DNA of 64,000 nt from Anniella stebbinsi (GCA_029215795.1 JARDYH010000004.1:212328517-212392516); one strand, 5' to 3'; shown: positions 1-10,671, counted from the stretch's first letter. Notes: a model not told the origin generated them from the letters alone. A program made the numbers and translations.

Positions 1-49
1 CATAATTAACTCCTGCTTCCAATAGTTGTTATCAGTAGCACTATGTATG

Positions 50-197
50 TCAACTAACCCAGCCTTCTCCAACTTAATGCTGTCCAGATGTTTTGAACTA
101 CAACTCACATCAGTTCCACCAGCATAGAGCCAATGTTCAGGGATTATGGGAGGTGTAGTCCAAAAATCTGGACTGCACTAGGTTGGGGAAGCCAATT
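50..197. repeat. Degenerate palindromic repeat ('aacatctgg / agatgtt' family)
   Basis: The left part reads as a decayed inverse of the right part: 'gtccagatgttttgaactacaac' style sequence is answered by 'gtagtccaaaaatctggac', and both ends read towards 'cttctccaac / gttggggaagcc'. The same motif recurs at about 7.7-8.3, 31.8 and 37.8 kb. I infer a short palindromic interspersed repeat of DNA-transposon type. No clear target-site duplication is visible. Confidence 0.45.
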
Positions 198-420
198 ACT
201 TTCTATTCGGTTAGTGGAACCCTTGCCAGTGGAACTCCTCTCTGTTGGTGGAGGCTGATAGAGGGGCACCTCTGTCTAATCCTACCTGCCACTGATCTCC
301 TGCAAACTAAATCTGGCCACTAACATTTTCAATTTATTGAAATAGTATTTTTCACACTGTACTAATATACACAAACTCAACATTAAAATATACAGCCTGA
401 GAATAACTTACATCATAATC

Positions 421-868
421 ATAGACTCATAGAAGAGTAGAGTTGGAAGGGGCCTATAAAGCCATCGAGTCCAACCCCCTGCTCAATGCAGGAATCCACC
501 TTAAAGCATCCCTGACAGATGGCTGTCCAGCTGCATCTTGAATATGTCCTGTGTGGGAGAGCCCACAACTTCCCTAGGTCATTGGTTCCATTGTCATACT
601 GCCTTAACAGTCAGGAAGTTTTTCCTGATGTTCAGCCAGAATCTGGTTTCCTGTAACTTGATCCCTTTATTCTGTGTCCTGCACTCTGGCATAATCGAGA
701 GGAGATCCTGGCCCTCCTCTGTGTGATAACCTTTCAAGTATTTGAAGAGTGCGATCATGTCTACCCACAGTCTCCTCTTCTTGAGACTAAATATGCCCAA
801 TTCTTTCAGTCTCTCCTCGTAGGGCTTTGTTTCCAGACCCCTAATCATCCTCGTTGCCCTCGTCACTC
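421..868 (-). mobile_element. CR1 LINE, 5'-truncated 3' end
   Basis: Read on the minus strand, this encodes the C-terminal end of a CR1-type ORF2 (90 codons open at 594-866, with the motifs ATRMIRGLETKPYEERLKEL and KNFLTVKAV). It is followed by the typical 3' end reading 'ggttggactcgatgg' and 'ctatgattctatga'. The copy is 5'-truncated, as most CR1 insertions are. The C-terminal protein has several apparent substitutions and no start context, so it is a dead fossil and not a gene. Confidence 0.85.
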
Positions 869-880
869 TCAGTCACTCTC

Positions 881-1950
881 AATCTTAATTATGCAAACAA
901 GCTTGAACCAGAACCAGGTTTCAATTCTAATTTAAGGCTTATATGTATAAAGTTTAATTTCATGTTTTTATATTTGTATATTGAGTATTATTTTGATAAA
1001 GATTACAACATTAATGGGTTCTTCTTCAATATAACTCTTGGTGTGTAATGGTTTGCAGTAAATACACTTTATATGATCACGCTGACTATGATAAGGAATT
1101 CATATGAAATTTGCTTACAAAAATATTGGTAAAGAAAGATGAAAAATAACTCAAGAATTTGTGGCCCAATATCCACTTTCTTCAGCTGCTCCTGCTAACT
1201 TTATGTGGATCACGGCCTGAAAGAGTTTAACTGGAACTTTTACACTTCCAGAAACCAATAATTTATATTATTTTCATTTTTAAAAAGCCTCCCATAAAGC
1301 CTCACCTTTCTAAATGCTATTTTAATAAAATTTATTCCCAGCTTTATTTCAAAAGTAATATGACCTTGGTTTCTAAATTTTAAGAAGGTTATATCACAAA
1401 GATTTCCTTCTACAAGTCTGGGTCTTAAAAATATTGGCCATATAGTACATCATCTGGTTATAGACATTAAAGCTTTGCTACTTAAGGTTGATTTTTTCCT
1501 AATGCTAAATGACAAAATCCTGTCCTCATGATCCCTGTAACCAGGGATTCTCACCAAGGAAGCCCGCTGTTTCGAAACACAAATTTGTAGAACATAAATT
1601 ATAACACATGCACATGGGTGTGAACTCTGCAGCTTCCTTGTATACATGACTGATGACATCACACAGTTCTTAATTCACACAGAAGGGCTAGTTGTACATA
1701 ACCTTCTATGAAGCATAGTTTCACTTAGCCAGTCTCCTTCATTACCAAGCACCGAGGAGACATGCAACTACATTCTAATTCCAAGTTCCAAATGTCATTT
1801 CCTAAAACTACCAGACATTCGCAAGTCATCCTGAACATGTCTCCTCAAAACAGCCAGGGTTAAGCACTTTAAGTCCAATCCACTTTATGGGAAAAAGTTA
1901 AGCATGTAAACATGTTACTTTTATTTAAGGTGCATCCCTAGAGGATAGAT
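881..1950. other. AT-rich sequence, nothing recognised
   Basis: No repeat family, RNA gene or convincing exon was seen here. Short open frames on both strands lack start context and protein-like motifs. Confidence 0.5.
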
Positions 1951-2343
1951 GTCTAATGGACGGAGGGCTCAGATTTCAAAGTGTTCCTTCCATCCAAAGC
2001 CCTGTTGGTAAGAGTCTTGAAGAGCTGGAGGAGAAGCAGAGGCTTTTTGAGTGAGATTGGACTCAGCCCACCTTGCTCAGTCATCTTGCCATGAGTGGGG
2101 ATCGGAATTGAGAAGTGTCCCTCCTCTCCTCTCCCCTCCACACCTCACCTACTGATATGCTCCCTTTCCTCCCTCCCCATCTTCTGCTGAGGTCATGACA
2201 CCCTGCTTGGATTTCCTCTTCCTACCCTATGTTGTCAGGGAGAAATCTTCGGCATCCTATGGTCCCTCAGACACCATCTATGGTCCATAGGATTGCTCTT
2301 TTATTCACTTAATTATTTAATTTAAAACATTTCTACCCCTAAA

Positions 2344-2468
2344 GGTGCAATCTTATGCATGTTTAGACAGGGAAAAGGCCTACAACTCCCAGCATGCCCC
2401 AGCCATGGGTGGGGCATGCTGGGAGTTGCAGGCCTTTTTTCTGTCTAAACATACACAGGATTGCATCC
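2344..2468. mobile_element. 125-bp foldback MITE inserted in a LINE tail
   Basis: This is a near-perfect inverted repeat with arms of about 57 bp. The left arm starts GGTGCAATCTTATGC and runs to 'ctcccagcatgcc'. The right arm mirrors it and ends GATTGCATCC. The flanks read AAA on each side, which could be a 3-bp target duplication but is weak in AT-rich DNA. Half-copies of the same element are visible near 16713-16785 and 33415-33495. Confidence 0.7.
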
Positions 2469-2663
2469 AAAAAGGCTTCAAGGTAGCTAACAGCAAACAA
2501 TTAAAAGCAATAAATACTATTACTACTAATAATGAAAAACTAACATCACAATAAAAACAAGCTACAGGAGTTAAGAACAATAGGTGTAAAAACATTATCA
2601 GGAAGTGCCCAATAAAACAGTGTCCAGCAGAATTAAGCATTTATCTAAAAACCTTCCTAATAA

Positions 2664-2692
2664 GGAGGAGGAGGAGGAGGAGGAGGAGGAGG
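2664..2692. repeat. (GGA)n microsatellite
   Basis: About ten uninterrupted GGA units. Confidence 0.95.
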
Positions 2693-3148
2693 TGGTTTTT
2701 AAAATGTGACAGAAAAAGCAACCAATGAGGTTGTAAGGTGGTCTACTCTTGGGACAGACTTCCAAAGCTTGGACACAGCTATTGAAAAACCCTTCTCCTT
2801 TGTTGGGGCCAGCTATAATTCAGAGATCTAGAGTGGCCAGGTGTCATCTTTTAAAGAAGACAGTTCTCTATTTTAAGGGATGAAAGGGGAACATCCTCTA
2901 TTTGAATGGCTGCCCTGTGCAATACCAGTTCATAAATAACCATAAGAACTGTTGTCAATAGCCAGTTAGCACCTAGACAGCAGACTGAACAGTAAGACAC
3001 ACAGGTCAACTGGGCACATTTTTCCACACTACTGTGAGATATACGTATTTCAATTAATATTATAGTAATTGTTTCTATATTTGCATATATATTTTAAAAT
3101 TAGCATATATAGATTTTATGCAAATATGTGTCCTGTATTGTGTTCTTC

Positions 3149-3149
<1 letters not shown>

Positions 3150-3185
<36 letters not shown>
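3150..3185. repeat. (ATT)n microsatellite
   Basis: About twelve perfect units, lying inside the LINE-derived stretch. Confidence 0.95.
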
Positions 3186-3369
3186 TCAGTGATGTATTTC
3201 CTAACTGGCCACCTTTATGCAGGAAGACCTGTCTTGACGATCTTAAAAACGGGTAGGGTCATTTGGCAGAATATGATCCTTCAGATATCCTGGACCCAAA
3301 CTATAAATGGCTTTGAAGATCTTCACCAGCACTTTGGAATGGCTTTTAAAATGCTTGGCTGAACTAGCG

Positions 3370-4149
3370 ATTGAGTCTTCTGCATGTTCCTAGACAAATT
3401 AGAGGGGGGGGGGTTGTCATCGTTGTTTTGGGGATGGGGAAACTAGGCCAGATGCCGAAATTACAGTCAGAACTCAAAAGCTAAATTACTGTTAGCTATT
3501 TTATGTCCATAAATGTAGAAGGATTTGGATTCTTCATTATCAAGTACAGTAACATAGATATTTGCAAATATGCAACTATGCTCATAAAGACAAGAAATAG
3601 TAGTCTCAATAAAGCAAACTCACTAGCAATTAATTTTCACCAGACATCTTGAGTTACCCCATCCAATTATGGAAATATATTAATTTTCTTTTCTTGGTGG
3701 AACAATGTATTAAGATATAACTTTGACTGATAAAAAGCACTCTCAGTCCATGCCTAAATGATGAGTCTCTGTGTAGAAAGGACAATATTGCCCTTTTGAT
3801 GAATTAAGCAACACGGTCGATTTACTGGAAGGAACTGTAATTCAACAGCTTGGTTCTTTCAGTTTGCCTCCGTGCTTTACTTGTGTTTTGCCATCATGTA
3901 ATTGGTTGCAGGAACCTTTGAGATCCATTTTGCAGTAACTGTGTGCATATGGGCTGAGTGTTAAGTTCCATATCTCTTCTTCATACAAATGCAAAGGTTT
4001 TGCAAGGGTTGGAATAGCCTTTAGTTTAATAAAGCAGAACCTTCAAGCAAACTTACCAGCTGTCGGAGTTGGATGCATTGTGTCCATCATATCAGAGTGA
4101 AGCCATGTTTGTTGGCACCCCAGGCACAGACCCTGTCAAGATGTACCCC
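3370..4149. other. Unique-looking sequence with one weak exon-like stretch
   Basis: No repeat was recognised. The only item of note is the splice-bounded open stretch at 4057-4132, described separately. Confidence 0.45.
4057..4132 (-). other. Candidate exon, unrecognised (minus strand)
   Basis: The minus strand shows 'cttgacag' followed by 76 open bases and then the strong donor G|GTAAGTTTG at 4056-4051. The open frame reads CLGCQQTWLHSDMMDTMHP and then TPTAG, and it contains in-frame ATG codons. The acceptor lacks a good pyrimidine tract, partly because a MITE lies directly upstream. I do not recognise the peptide. Pseudo-exons of this quality are common in vertebrate DNA, so this is a weak call. 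Confidence 0.17.
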
Positions 4150-4390
4150 TAGGCTGACCAGATAAAATCCAGGTCAGGGCTCCTGTAACCACAACAGTTA
4201 AAGTTGCAGGGGCCCTGCCTTCTTTTATATATGGTCGCTCTAGTATAGTGCCTGCAACTTTAACTGTTGTGATGAAGAGGGAATTTCACCCAGAACTAAT
4301 TGCATACAAATGACCCTGGCTGAAATTCCCTTTTCTCTACAACTGTTAAAGTTACAGGAGCACTGACCTGGATTTTATCTGGTCACCCTA
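4150..4390. mobile_element. Palindromic hAT-like MITE, family P copy 1 (241 bp)
   Basis: The ends are TAGGCTGACCAGATAAAATC and the matching inverse ending GGTCACCCTA. Inside are the inverted 'aactttaactgttg' blocks and the central third terminus ('gccctgccttcttttatatatgg'), which lies in the opposite orientation to that of the copy at 5107. This copy is internally deleted relative to the 320-bp form. No clean 8-bp duplication is visible at its flanks. Confidence 0.85.
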
Positions 4391-5098
4391 ATAGCCTATA
4401 GCCCCCTAAAGCTGTAGGGTCTATAGCTGTCTACCCTATTTCCCTGAAGGGGACAGCTCCACAGCTGAGGAAGAGGGCAGGCATTTAATTCTGTCCCTTC
4501 GCCTACTAATATTCCCTAGCTTCAAACTGTATTAATGGCAAAGCTGGGGAATTCTGCCTCTAGGGACTGAAAATGTTATTGCACATTTCAACATTTAATT
4601 GGCTTTAATTAATATGTTTAAAAAACAAAACAACCTCGAGGTACACACCCCTCTGGTTCCTTCAGTGCTAAGCATGCCAAGTTTCAGGTATCTGAATTTC
4701 ATGGTCTTGGAGCTCTTTTATTATTTTAGAAGTCTACATAGCCCAGGTGTATTGTGGATAAGTATGAATCCCCTTCATTGGGATTTTCATATTCATAGCC
4801 TTTATAGCAGGCTGACAAGATACAAAGGAGGGGTGGGGGTGGAGAGGAGGAGAGAATTGTTTCCCTGCTAGAGTCCCTAGAGTGGAGGGTCTTAGTGCAA
4901 TCTGTATTTCACTTTCAACTAAAGGCTTCATATTGCAATTGGAAGTTGTGTATGCATATGGTAGTTGGCAAATCACCCAGGAGACACCCACAGTTATGGG
5001 TTTTTCACATTCGCTTACTGCATCAGATTTACCTTGGTGATTTTTCAAACTTCCATTTGCAATGTGCAGCTAGTAGGTGGAAGTGAAATATTGTGACT

Positions 5099-5434
5099 TT
5101 CTCTGGTAGGGTGACCAGATAAAATCCAGGTCAGGGCTCATGCAACTTTAACAGTTGTAGAGAAAAGGGAATTTCAGCCAGAGACATTTGTATGTAATTA
5201 GTTCCTGGAGAAATTCCCTCTTCATCACAACAGTTAAAGGTGCAGGCACTATACTAGAGTGACCATATACAAAAGAAGGCAGGGCCCCTGCAACATTAAC
5301 TGTTGTGATGAAGAAGGAATTTCACCAGGAACTAATTGCATACAAATGACACTGGCTGAAATTCCCTTTTCTCTACAACTGTTAAAGTTACATGAGCCCT
5401 GACCTGGATTTTATCTGGTCACCCTATTCTCTGG
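5099..5434. mobile_element. Palindromic hAT-like MITE, family P copy 2 (320 bp) with 8-bp TSD
   Basis: The element runs 5107-5426, from TAGGGTGACCAGAT to its inverse ATCTGGTCACCCTA. It is bounded by the perfect 8-bp duplication TTCTCTGG (5099-5106 and 5427-5434). An 8-bp TSD with ends beginning TAGGG is typical of hAT transposons. The element has no coding capacity, so it must have been mobilised in trans. Confidence 0.92.
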
Positions 5435-6106
5435 CGCTCAACTCCTGCACTGCGGCAGCGGATGGCAGCGGACGGGCCCAGCAGGTAAGGAGGACCGCGA
5501 GGGGGAGGAGGGGGGCCCCACTTACCTGTCGGTGCGTCTTCTTCCTTCACCTGCCGGACATCTACTGAGAACTAGGCTTCGTGGCCTAGTTCTCAGTAGA
5601 TCTCAGGCAGGTGAAGGAAGAGGATGCCCCGGCAGTTAAGGAGGAGTGTGAGGGGGGGGCTAACCTGCCGGGCCTGTCCACCACCATCTGCTGCCGCCCG
5701 GGCCCGTCCGCTGCCATCCGCTGCTGTCCACTACTGCCCGGGCGGCAGCAGTTGGTAGTGGACGGCCCCGGCAGGTAAGGAGGACCGAGGGGGGGGTTAC
5801 CTGCCAGGACCGTCCACTGGCGCCCATGGGCACCAGCGGACGGCAGCGGACAGCCCCAGGAGGTAACCGTGGGGGAAAGGGACAGGGAGGGGGGAGTTAG
5901 GCCCCCACTCACCCACCCACCACCATTTCCCCCCCATAGACTTGCATTGGGGGAAGGCTTTCTTTCCCCCAACGCAAGTCTATGGGGAAAACAAAAATGG
6001 CGGCCAATCCCAAAATCAGGGGCTCCGATTTTGTCCGATCCGAGACAAACTTGGAGGTCCCAATCCGGGTCCCGATCCAATCCCGGGGGGTCCCTGCACA
6101 TCCCTA
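5435..6106. mobile_element. GC-rich long foldback element, left end missing
   Basis: The right terminus reads 'cctgcacatcccta', the same end as the 1-kb foldback at 35847-36859. The interior alternates inverted copies of a GC-rich unit ('ctgagaactaggcttcg / ggcctagttctcagtag' at 5563-5601, and 'ggcaggtaaggagga' at several places). It also contains a 'cccccatagacttgcattggggg' palindrome near 5930-5985. The expected left TAGGGATGTGCA end is absent, so the copy is truncated near 5440, where MITE copy 2 abuts. An open frame on the minus strand (5586-6101) is a by-product of the GC content. Confidence 0.72.
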
Positions 6107-6167
6107 GTTAGCATGTTGTTTGAACAAACTCCCTATGCCTACTTTAGAGTAAACATGAAAAGAAGAC

Positions 6168-6300
6168 ATAGGCTGTTTCTACACCAGGCTGTTTGCCTGG
6201 GATGGTCTTTGGCTGGTCCCTGTGCACCGATGGTGTGCATTAGCTACTTCTGGGATTGCCTTCCCTCCCTCTACACACCTATGGTGTAGAAAGGGCCATA
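6168..6300. mobile_element. 127-bp MITE with 'TCTACACC' ends and 3-bp flanking duplication
   Basis: The element at 6171-6297 begins GGCTGTTTCTACACC and ends GGTGTAGAAAGGGCC. It is flanked by ATA on both sides (6168-6170 and 6298-6300). Its interior matches the element at 7200-7318 in inverse orientation. Confidence 0.75.
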
Positions 6301-7199
6301 ACTACTAGGTATACATTTAAAGTAATTGTTTTGGCTTTTATGTAGACTTTAATAGTACTTTCTGGAAAAAAGAGAAAAAATATACTCGACAAATCTTTTA
6401 TTACTTACATCATAGTCAAAACTTACATCTATTGCCCTTTTCAATATGTGTTGTTATAATTTACAGATGTTCTCCCCATGTTTAGTTTTAAAAGGATTCC
6501 CCAGTTTCTAATATTCTCCAGCTCAGAGAGGAAAAGGCTTTCAAGTGAACTCTGCTTATGGTCTCTCTCAAGGGAAATAAACCTTTTAAGTGGGAGAGTT
6601 CTCTGCACTTGATGAACATAATGAGAATGGGACATCACATCGAAGCAGTCCAGGCCCACTCTAAATTATTTAAAGAGCGGCAGAATTCAGATATAGCAAT
6701 TAATCATCATATTATTTATAGGAATTCAGGAGTAGCACACACTACATTAATCAGGGATAACGTCTGCTTAATTAACAATGCTGCCAAAAATGTCCAACAA
6801 GCCCATAAAAATAGCACCATATTGAAAAGACTCGCCAAGGGATTTATAACTAGGAAACAAGGCATCCGTTCAGTTCATCCAGGTGCTGCTCCCAGCTCAA
6901 CTTGCAATAGCATTTCCAACCTGTAAGAATGTTGCGGGTTTTATGCATGCCAAGGGTTTAAATTTTCAGCAGGGCTGGCTCAGCCGCAGAGGCAAACCAG
7001 GCGATGGTGTGGGATGACAAAACTCCAGGGGCACTTGCTGCAGCTATTAGAATGTCTTAGAGGAAAACATGTTGAGCCTGTGGCTTTGATGGAACCACAC
7101 AGAGGAATCTTAGCAGCTTGTTGGTTGGTTGATGTAACCTGCATTCTAAGAAATAGAATTGAACCCTTCTGATCTCCACTGGCCACCAGTGGAGCCTGA
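6301..7199. other. Unique-looking AT-rich sequence
   Basis: Nothing was recognised. A 122-codon open frame at 6558-6926 (+) has no start context, codon bias or protein family resemblance. Confidence 0.45.
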
Positions 7200-7318
7200 G
7201 GCCCTTTCTACACCATAGGGATATAGATGGAGGGAGAGAGGGGGGGGAGGGTGATCCCAGAAGTACCTAATACACATCACCGGCCATCTCAGGCAAACAG
7301 CTTGGTGTAGAAATGGCC
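7200..7318. mobile_element. 119-bp MITE, inverse sister of the 6171 element
   Basis: It begins GGCCCTTTCTACACC and ends GGTGTAGAAATGGCC. The middle ('ttctgggat', 'ggcaaacag', 'gagggagag') is the reverse complement of the 6171-6297 interior. The flanks (TGA and ACA) do not form a target duplication. Confidence 0.72.
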
Positions 7319-7436
7319 ACAGTAGTAAAGGGGAGGAAGCAAAAAGAAACTATCATCCTAATAGTTCCCTTTGGAGGAGGCCAGCAGTACCCCATGGGAC
7401 AAGGGTTCAAGACCTACTGATGTGGAGAATGAGACC

Positions 7437-7612
7437 TTGGGAAACGATATAACTCAGCGGTAAAACACATGCTTTGCATGAGAAAGGACATAGGTTTGAT
7501 ACTTGACATCTCCAGATAGGCCTGGGAAAGCTCCCAGTCAGTGTAGAGTAAAAAAATACTGAGTTAGATGGACCAATGATGAGTTGACCTGGTATAAGTC
7601 AGCTTCCTACAA
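7437..7612 (+). mobile_element. tRNA-derived SINE
   Basis: It has a tRNA-like head with an A-box-like 'taactcagcggtaaaaca' and a B-box-like 'ggtttgatac', then 'tgacatctcc'. The tail is a non-tRNA sequence ('gagttagatggaccaatgatg' and 'ataagtcagcttcctac'). Related copies lie at 22155 and 42520, and an inverse tail at 11062. The pol III boxes carry mutations, so the copy is old. Confidence 0.8.
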
Positions 7613-7709
7613 CACTAAAACTGAAAACATTAAATAGTATCCTGGTTAACTCTTGATCATTTTATGTATCACTGATATGATGCTTATCATACAATAAAAT
7701 AAGTTTTCT

Positions 7710-8280
7710 CAACTTGGTGTCCTCCAGATCTTTAGGACATCAACTCCCATCATCCTCAGCCAGCATGGCTAACGGTTAAGAAATATTGAAAGTATTAGTC
7801 CAAAACATCTGGAAGACATTAGGTAGGAGAAGGCACTAGGTTGGAGAAGATTGGAGAGGTTTTAGTCATAGAAACATAGAATAGTAGAGTTGGGGGGGTC
7901 CTATAAGGCCATCGAGTCCAGCTCCAGCCAAAAACATCTGGAGAGCACTAGGTTAGAGGAAGCACTTGGTTGGAGAAGTTTTAGTCCAAAACATCTGGAG
8001 GGTACTAGGTTGGAGAAGGCACTTGGTTGGATAAGGTTGGAAAAGTTTTAGTCCAAACCATTTGGAAGGCACTAGTTGAGAAAGGCCACAATGAGACATG
8101 GGGAAAGGGATTTAATGTACCTAGGGCAGCAAAAATCTTTGGACCAGCTCTAATATCCAGAGTAATGACTAAGCCAAGGGTAGGAACCTCAAGCTGTTTT
8201 GGACTGCAATTCTCATTACCCCCCCCCCCAACTAGCATGACCAACAGTCAGAACTTATGGGTAGTTCTAAACATCTGAAT
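7710..8280. repeat. Cluster of decayed 'aacatctggagg-cactaggttgg' repeats
   Basis: Four or five irregular units of about 60-70 bp share 'tagtccaaaacatctggaag' and 'gcactaggttggagaagg'. They alternate with the inverse half ('aactcccatcatcctcagcc'). This is the palindromic family seen at 50-197, apparently amplified locally. A CR1 3' end at 7865-7925 is inserted in the cluster. Confidence 0.6.
7865..7925 (-). mobile_element. CR1 LINE, very short 3' end
   Basis: Minus-strand CR1 terminus: 'catagaaacatagaatagtag' followed by 'ccatcgagtccagc'. Only about 60 bp survive. Confidence 0.7.
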
Positions 8281-8550
8281 GCCAAGTTGCCTATCCCTGG
8301 ATTAAATCAATCAAACCAGGAACTTTATGATATGCAAGGAACTATTTGGTCACAATACATACATACACAATCCGATTTTTGAAGTAGTTGTCCATTTTTA
8401 CCAGCCTTTACAAAATAGTTATTATGCAGCTCATAAAAGTTTCAATTTTAATGAGCATGTCCACTTGGTTAAGAAGTTCATGGCTCATAGAGTCGACTGG
8501 ATTTATAGCTCCATATTGCTCTAAATCACACTGTATGGGATACAAAAGTG

Positions 8551-8553
<3 letters not shown>

Positions 8554-8581
<28 letters not shown>
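8554..8581. repeat. (GA)n microsatellite
   Basis: About fourteen GA units. Confidence 0.95.
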
Positions 8582-8599
8582 AGCAAATAAAAGTCCAAC

Positions 8600-10665
8600 A
8601 GATTCTGCTGTACATCAGTGTTTTTAGCTCACCTTGTTTAAGTTCTTTCTTTATTAGTGTGTTCATTAGGTAATAGTTGATAAAGTATGATTCTGTGAGC
8701 CAACCATGAAAGGCAGTAGATACTTCCCACTTCTGTTACTTGAAAGGAAGTCCGGTAATTAAAATTAAGTGAAACCTTAAGGAGATATGAAAAGTATATG
8801 CCTAATTTGCATGTTAGGCATAGACAAATTAGAACATAAGATCTAGCTTAAGTGCATGATAGGGATTGTTGTTGTTTTTTCAAAATTACATGGCTATTAA
8901 AAGTTGGTTATATGCAAAGAGGTATTCTGATTTACATAAGCAAATTTATTTCAATTAGTATATGCAAATGGTAATTATAACAAGTCAAAACAAATTTCTG
9001 AGAGCTTATATCATTATGAAAAGCATTAATGATTCTTTCAAGTTGAAGTCTTCAGTTTTAACAGTTGCCAAGTAAAATATAGTGAGCCAGGTGAATTAAC
9101 TCATTTCTGTATAAGGAATTCTTCATGCAATATGACATAGTTACAATTATTTAACCAGTCCGGGTTATTACATGATTTGTGGACATCCATAAACTTCTGC
9201 ATCTCCAAAACATTAAAAAAAATACAGACTCCCCTGTATAGAAAGCAAAGGTTCAGATTTGTGTATTCAAAATCCTTCCCTTGAAATATCTAACAACATG
9301 AATATGGAGCACTTTGCAACAGGGACACTGGGCTAATAGATACATCCAAAGTCTATGCAACAGAGTATTAGCCCAACCATGCCAAGAGAAGCTGAATAGC
9401 TCATAGGGTTGAAGGGAAAACAACAGAATGAACAACATGCATGGATACTATATTTCTGAATAGGTATAGTAATCTGAAAAGACAATCTATGAAAGCCTCA
9501 CTTTGACTGATGCTAAAGAAGTGTTGCTAGCTGAAGGCGCAAACAGCATTGCCTGTAATAGTTTGAATGCTCATTTTGGAACAGCTAAGAGCAAAGTGGT
9601 TTATTCCACTCATGGCTATTTTAGTGAACATAATGCTTCTTGAATAATACCTCTTCTGCTCTACCTTACTTGGCAACAGAAGCAGCAATGGGTCATTTAT
9701 TGCACATTCAAAACTCTCCTGAAATGTAAATGTTCTGGTTACCTGGATAATGGCATTGTCTCCAACCAAGTGTATTAAATGAAAACTATTATTGCTAACG
9801 CTAGCTCTGCTTTTGATCCTTTAACTTGGCCTTCTTGTGACAACTTTAACACCTTCTGTGTCCAACCTTCAACATCAGTGGGGCTTGAAAAAGGAATACT
9901 AACAATATAATGTGGTACTACGGTAATTTCCAAAATGAATCTATCCATCAAGAATCCAATAAATTACTCAGGTGCATTATGCAGGCACTTTTTAATGTTT
10001 TGTTAGTATTCATCAGAGGGAGGAAGACAGCATTGGAGTGCATGCAGTATCATTCACTGTCAGCAATGTAAAGCAATAAAACACTAGGCTAATAAGTCAT
10101 GAGCAGTGCTGGATAAAACATGTTGTCTCTTCAACAAGTGCAGAGAACTTATGTGCAATTATGCATGCCCAGTGACAGTGAACAATTCATCTTTGTTAAG
10201 ATTCCAGAAGGCTTAACTTTCCATTTCTATAGCCATTTGAATGAATGGAAAATGATGACCCATTCCCTACATCGGTTACCAGAATCTCACCAATTCTACC
10301 AGTGGCTTTAACCTAGAAAGGATTTTGCTTAGTAAGAGTAAAGGTAAAGACAGTTGGACAGTGAAGCCAAGAAACCCATTAAAGCCAAAGTACTTAGACT
10401 CAACCCAACTGACCTTTTGTCCATGGTGATGCATGCAACTGAAATGGCCACGTAAAGTGGCACATGCCAATATTGACCCAGAAGTATACGATGCAAGACA
10501 AGTACGCAGTTGTATTAAAGCGTGCTGCCTATCACCAATGTGCTGCCTATTCTAAAGGGTTACCATCGTTGCTCAGATGTGCAGATGAAACAGCTTCGTG
10601 GTTGGCCAAACTGCCTTTAGGATGATGTTTAGGAGAGGCTGCCATGATACTCCACTTTTTCCCCT
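8600..10665. other. Unique-looking AT-rich sequence
   Basis: No repeat family or gene was recognised. The longest minus-strand frame (9527-9769, 80 codons, reading VGDNAIIQVTRTF near its start) has no recognisable domain. Confidence 0.4.
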
Positions 10666-10671
10666 TTAAAG

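Larger units (their letters stand above)
2284..3362 (-). mobile_element. L2/CR1-superfamily LINE 3' region, decayed and interrupted
   Basis: On the minus strand this matches, in broken pieces, the same LINE tail that is better preserved at 43.5-44.1 kb. The piece at about 3305-3345 ('aaatggctttgaagatcttcaccagcac') corresponds to 'taaggctttataggttaaaaccagcac' there. The tail near 2300 is the T/A-rich 'tttatt..' end. It is interrupted by the foldback at 2344-2468 and by GGA and ATT microsatellites. The coding remnant is unreadable. Confidence 0.6.

Noticed and set aside
5586..6111. Long overlapping open frames on both strands (up to 171 codons)
   Set aside because: They lie inside a GC-rich foldback transposon with few stop codons by composition, and show no domain or start context.
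7437..7500. Possible functional tRNA gene
   Set aside because: The A- and B-box-like words are mutated, the sequence cannot form a full cloverleaf, and a SINE tail follows.
9527..9769. 80-codon minus-strand frame with a CAG|GTAACC donor
   Set aside because: The donor lies inside the frame and no acceptor or recognisable motif supports it.
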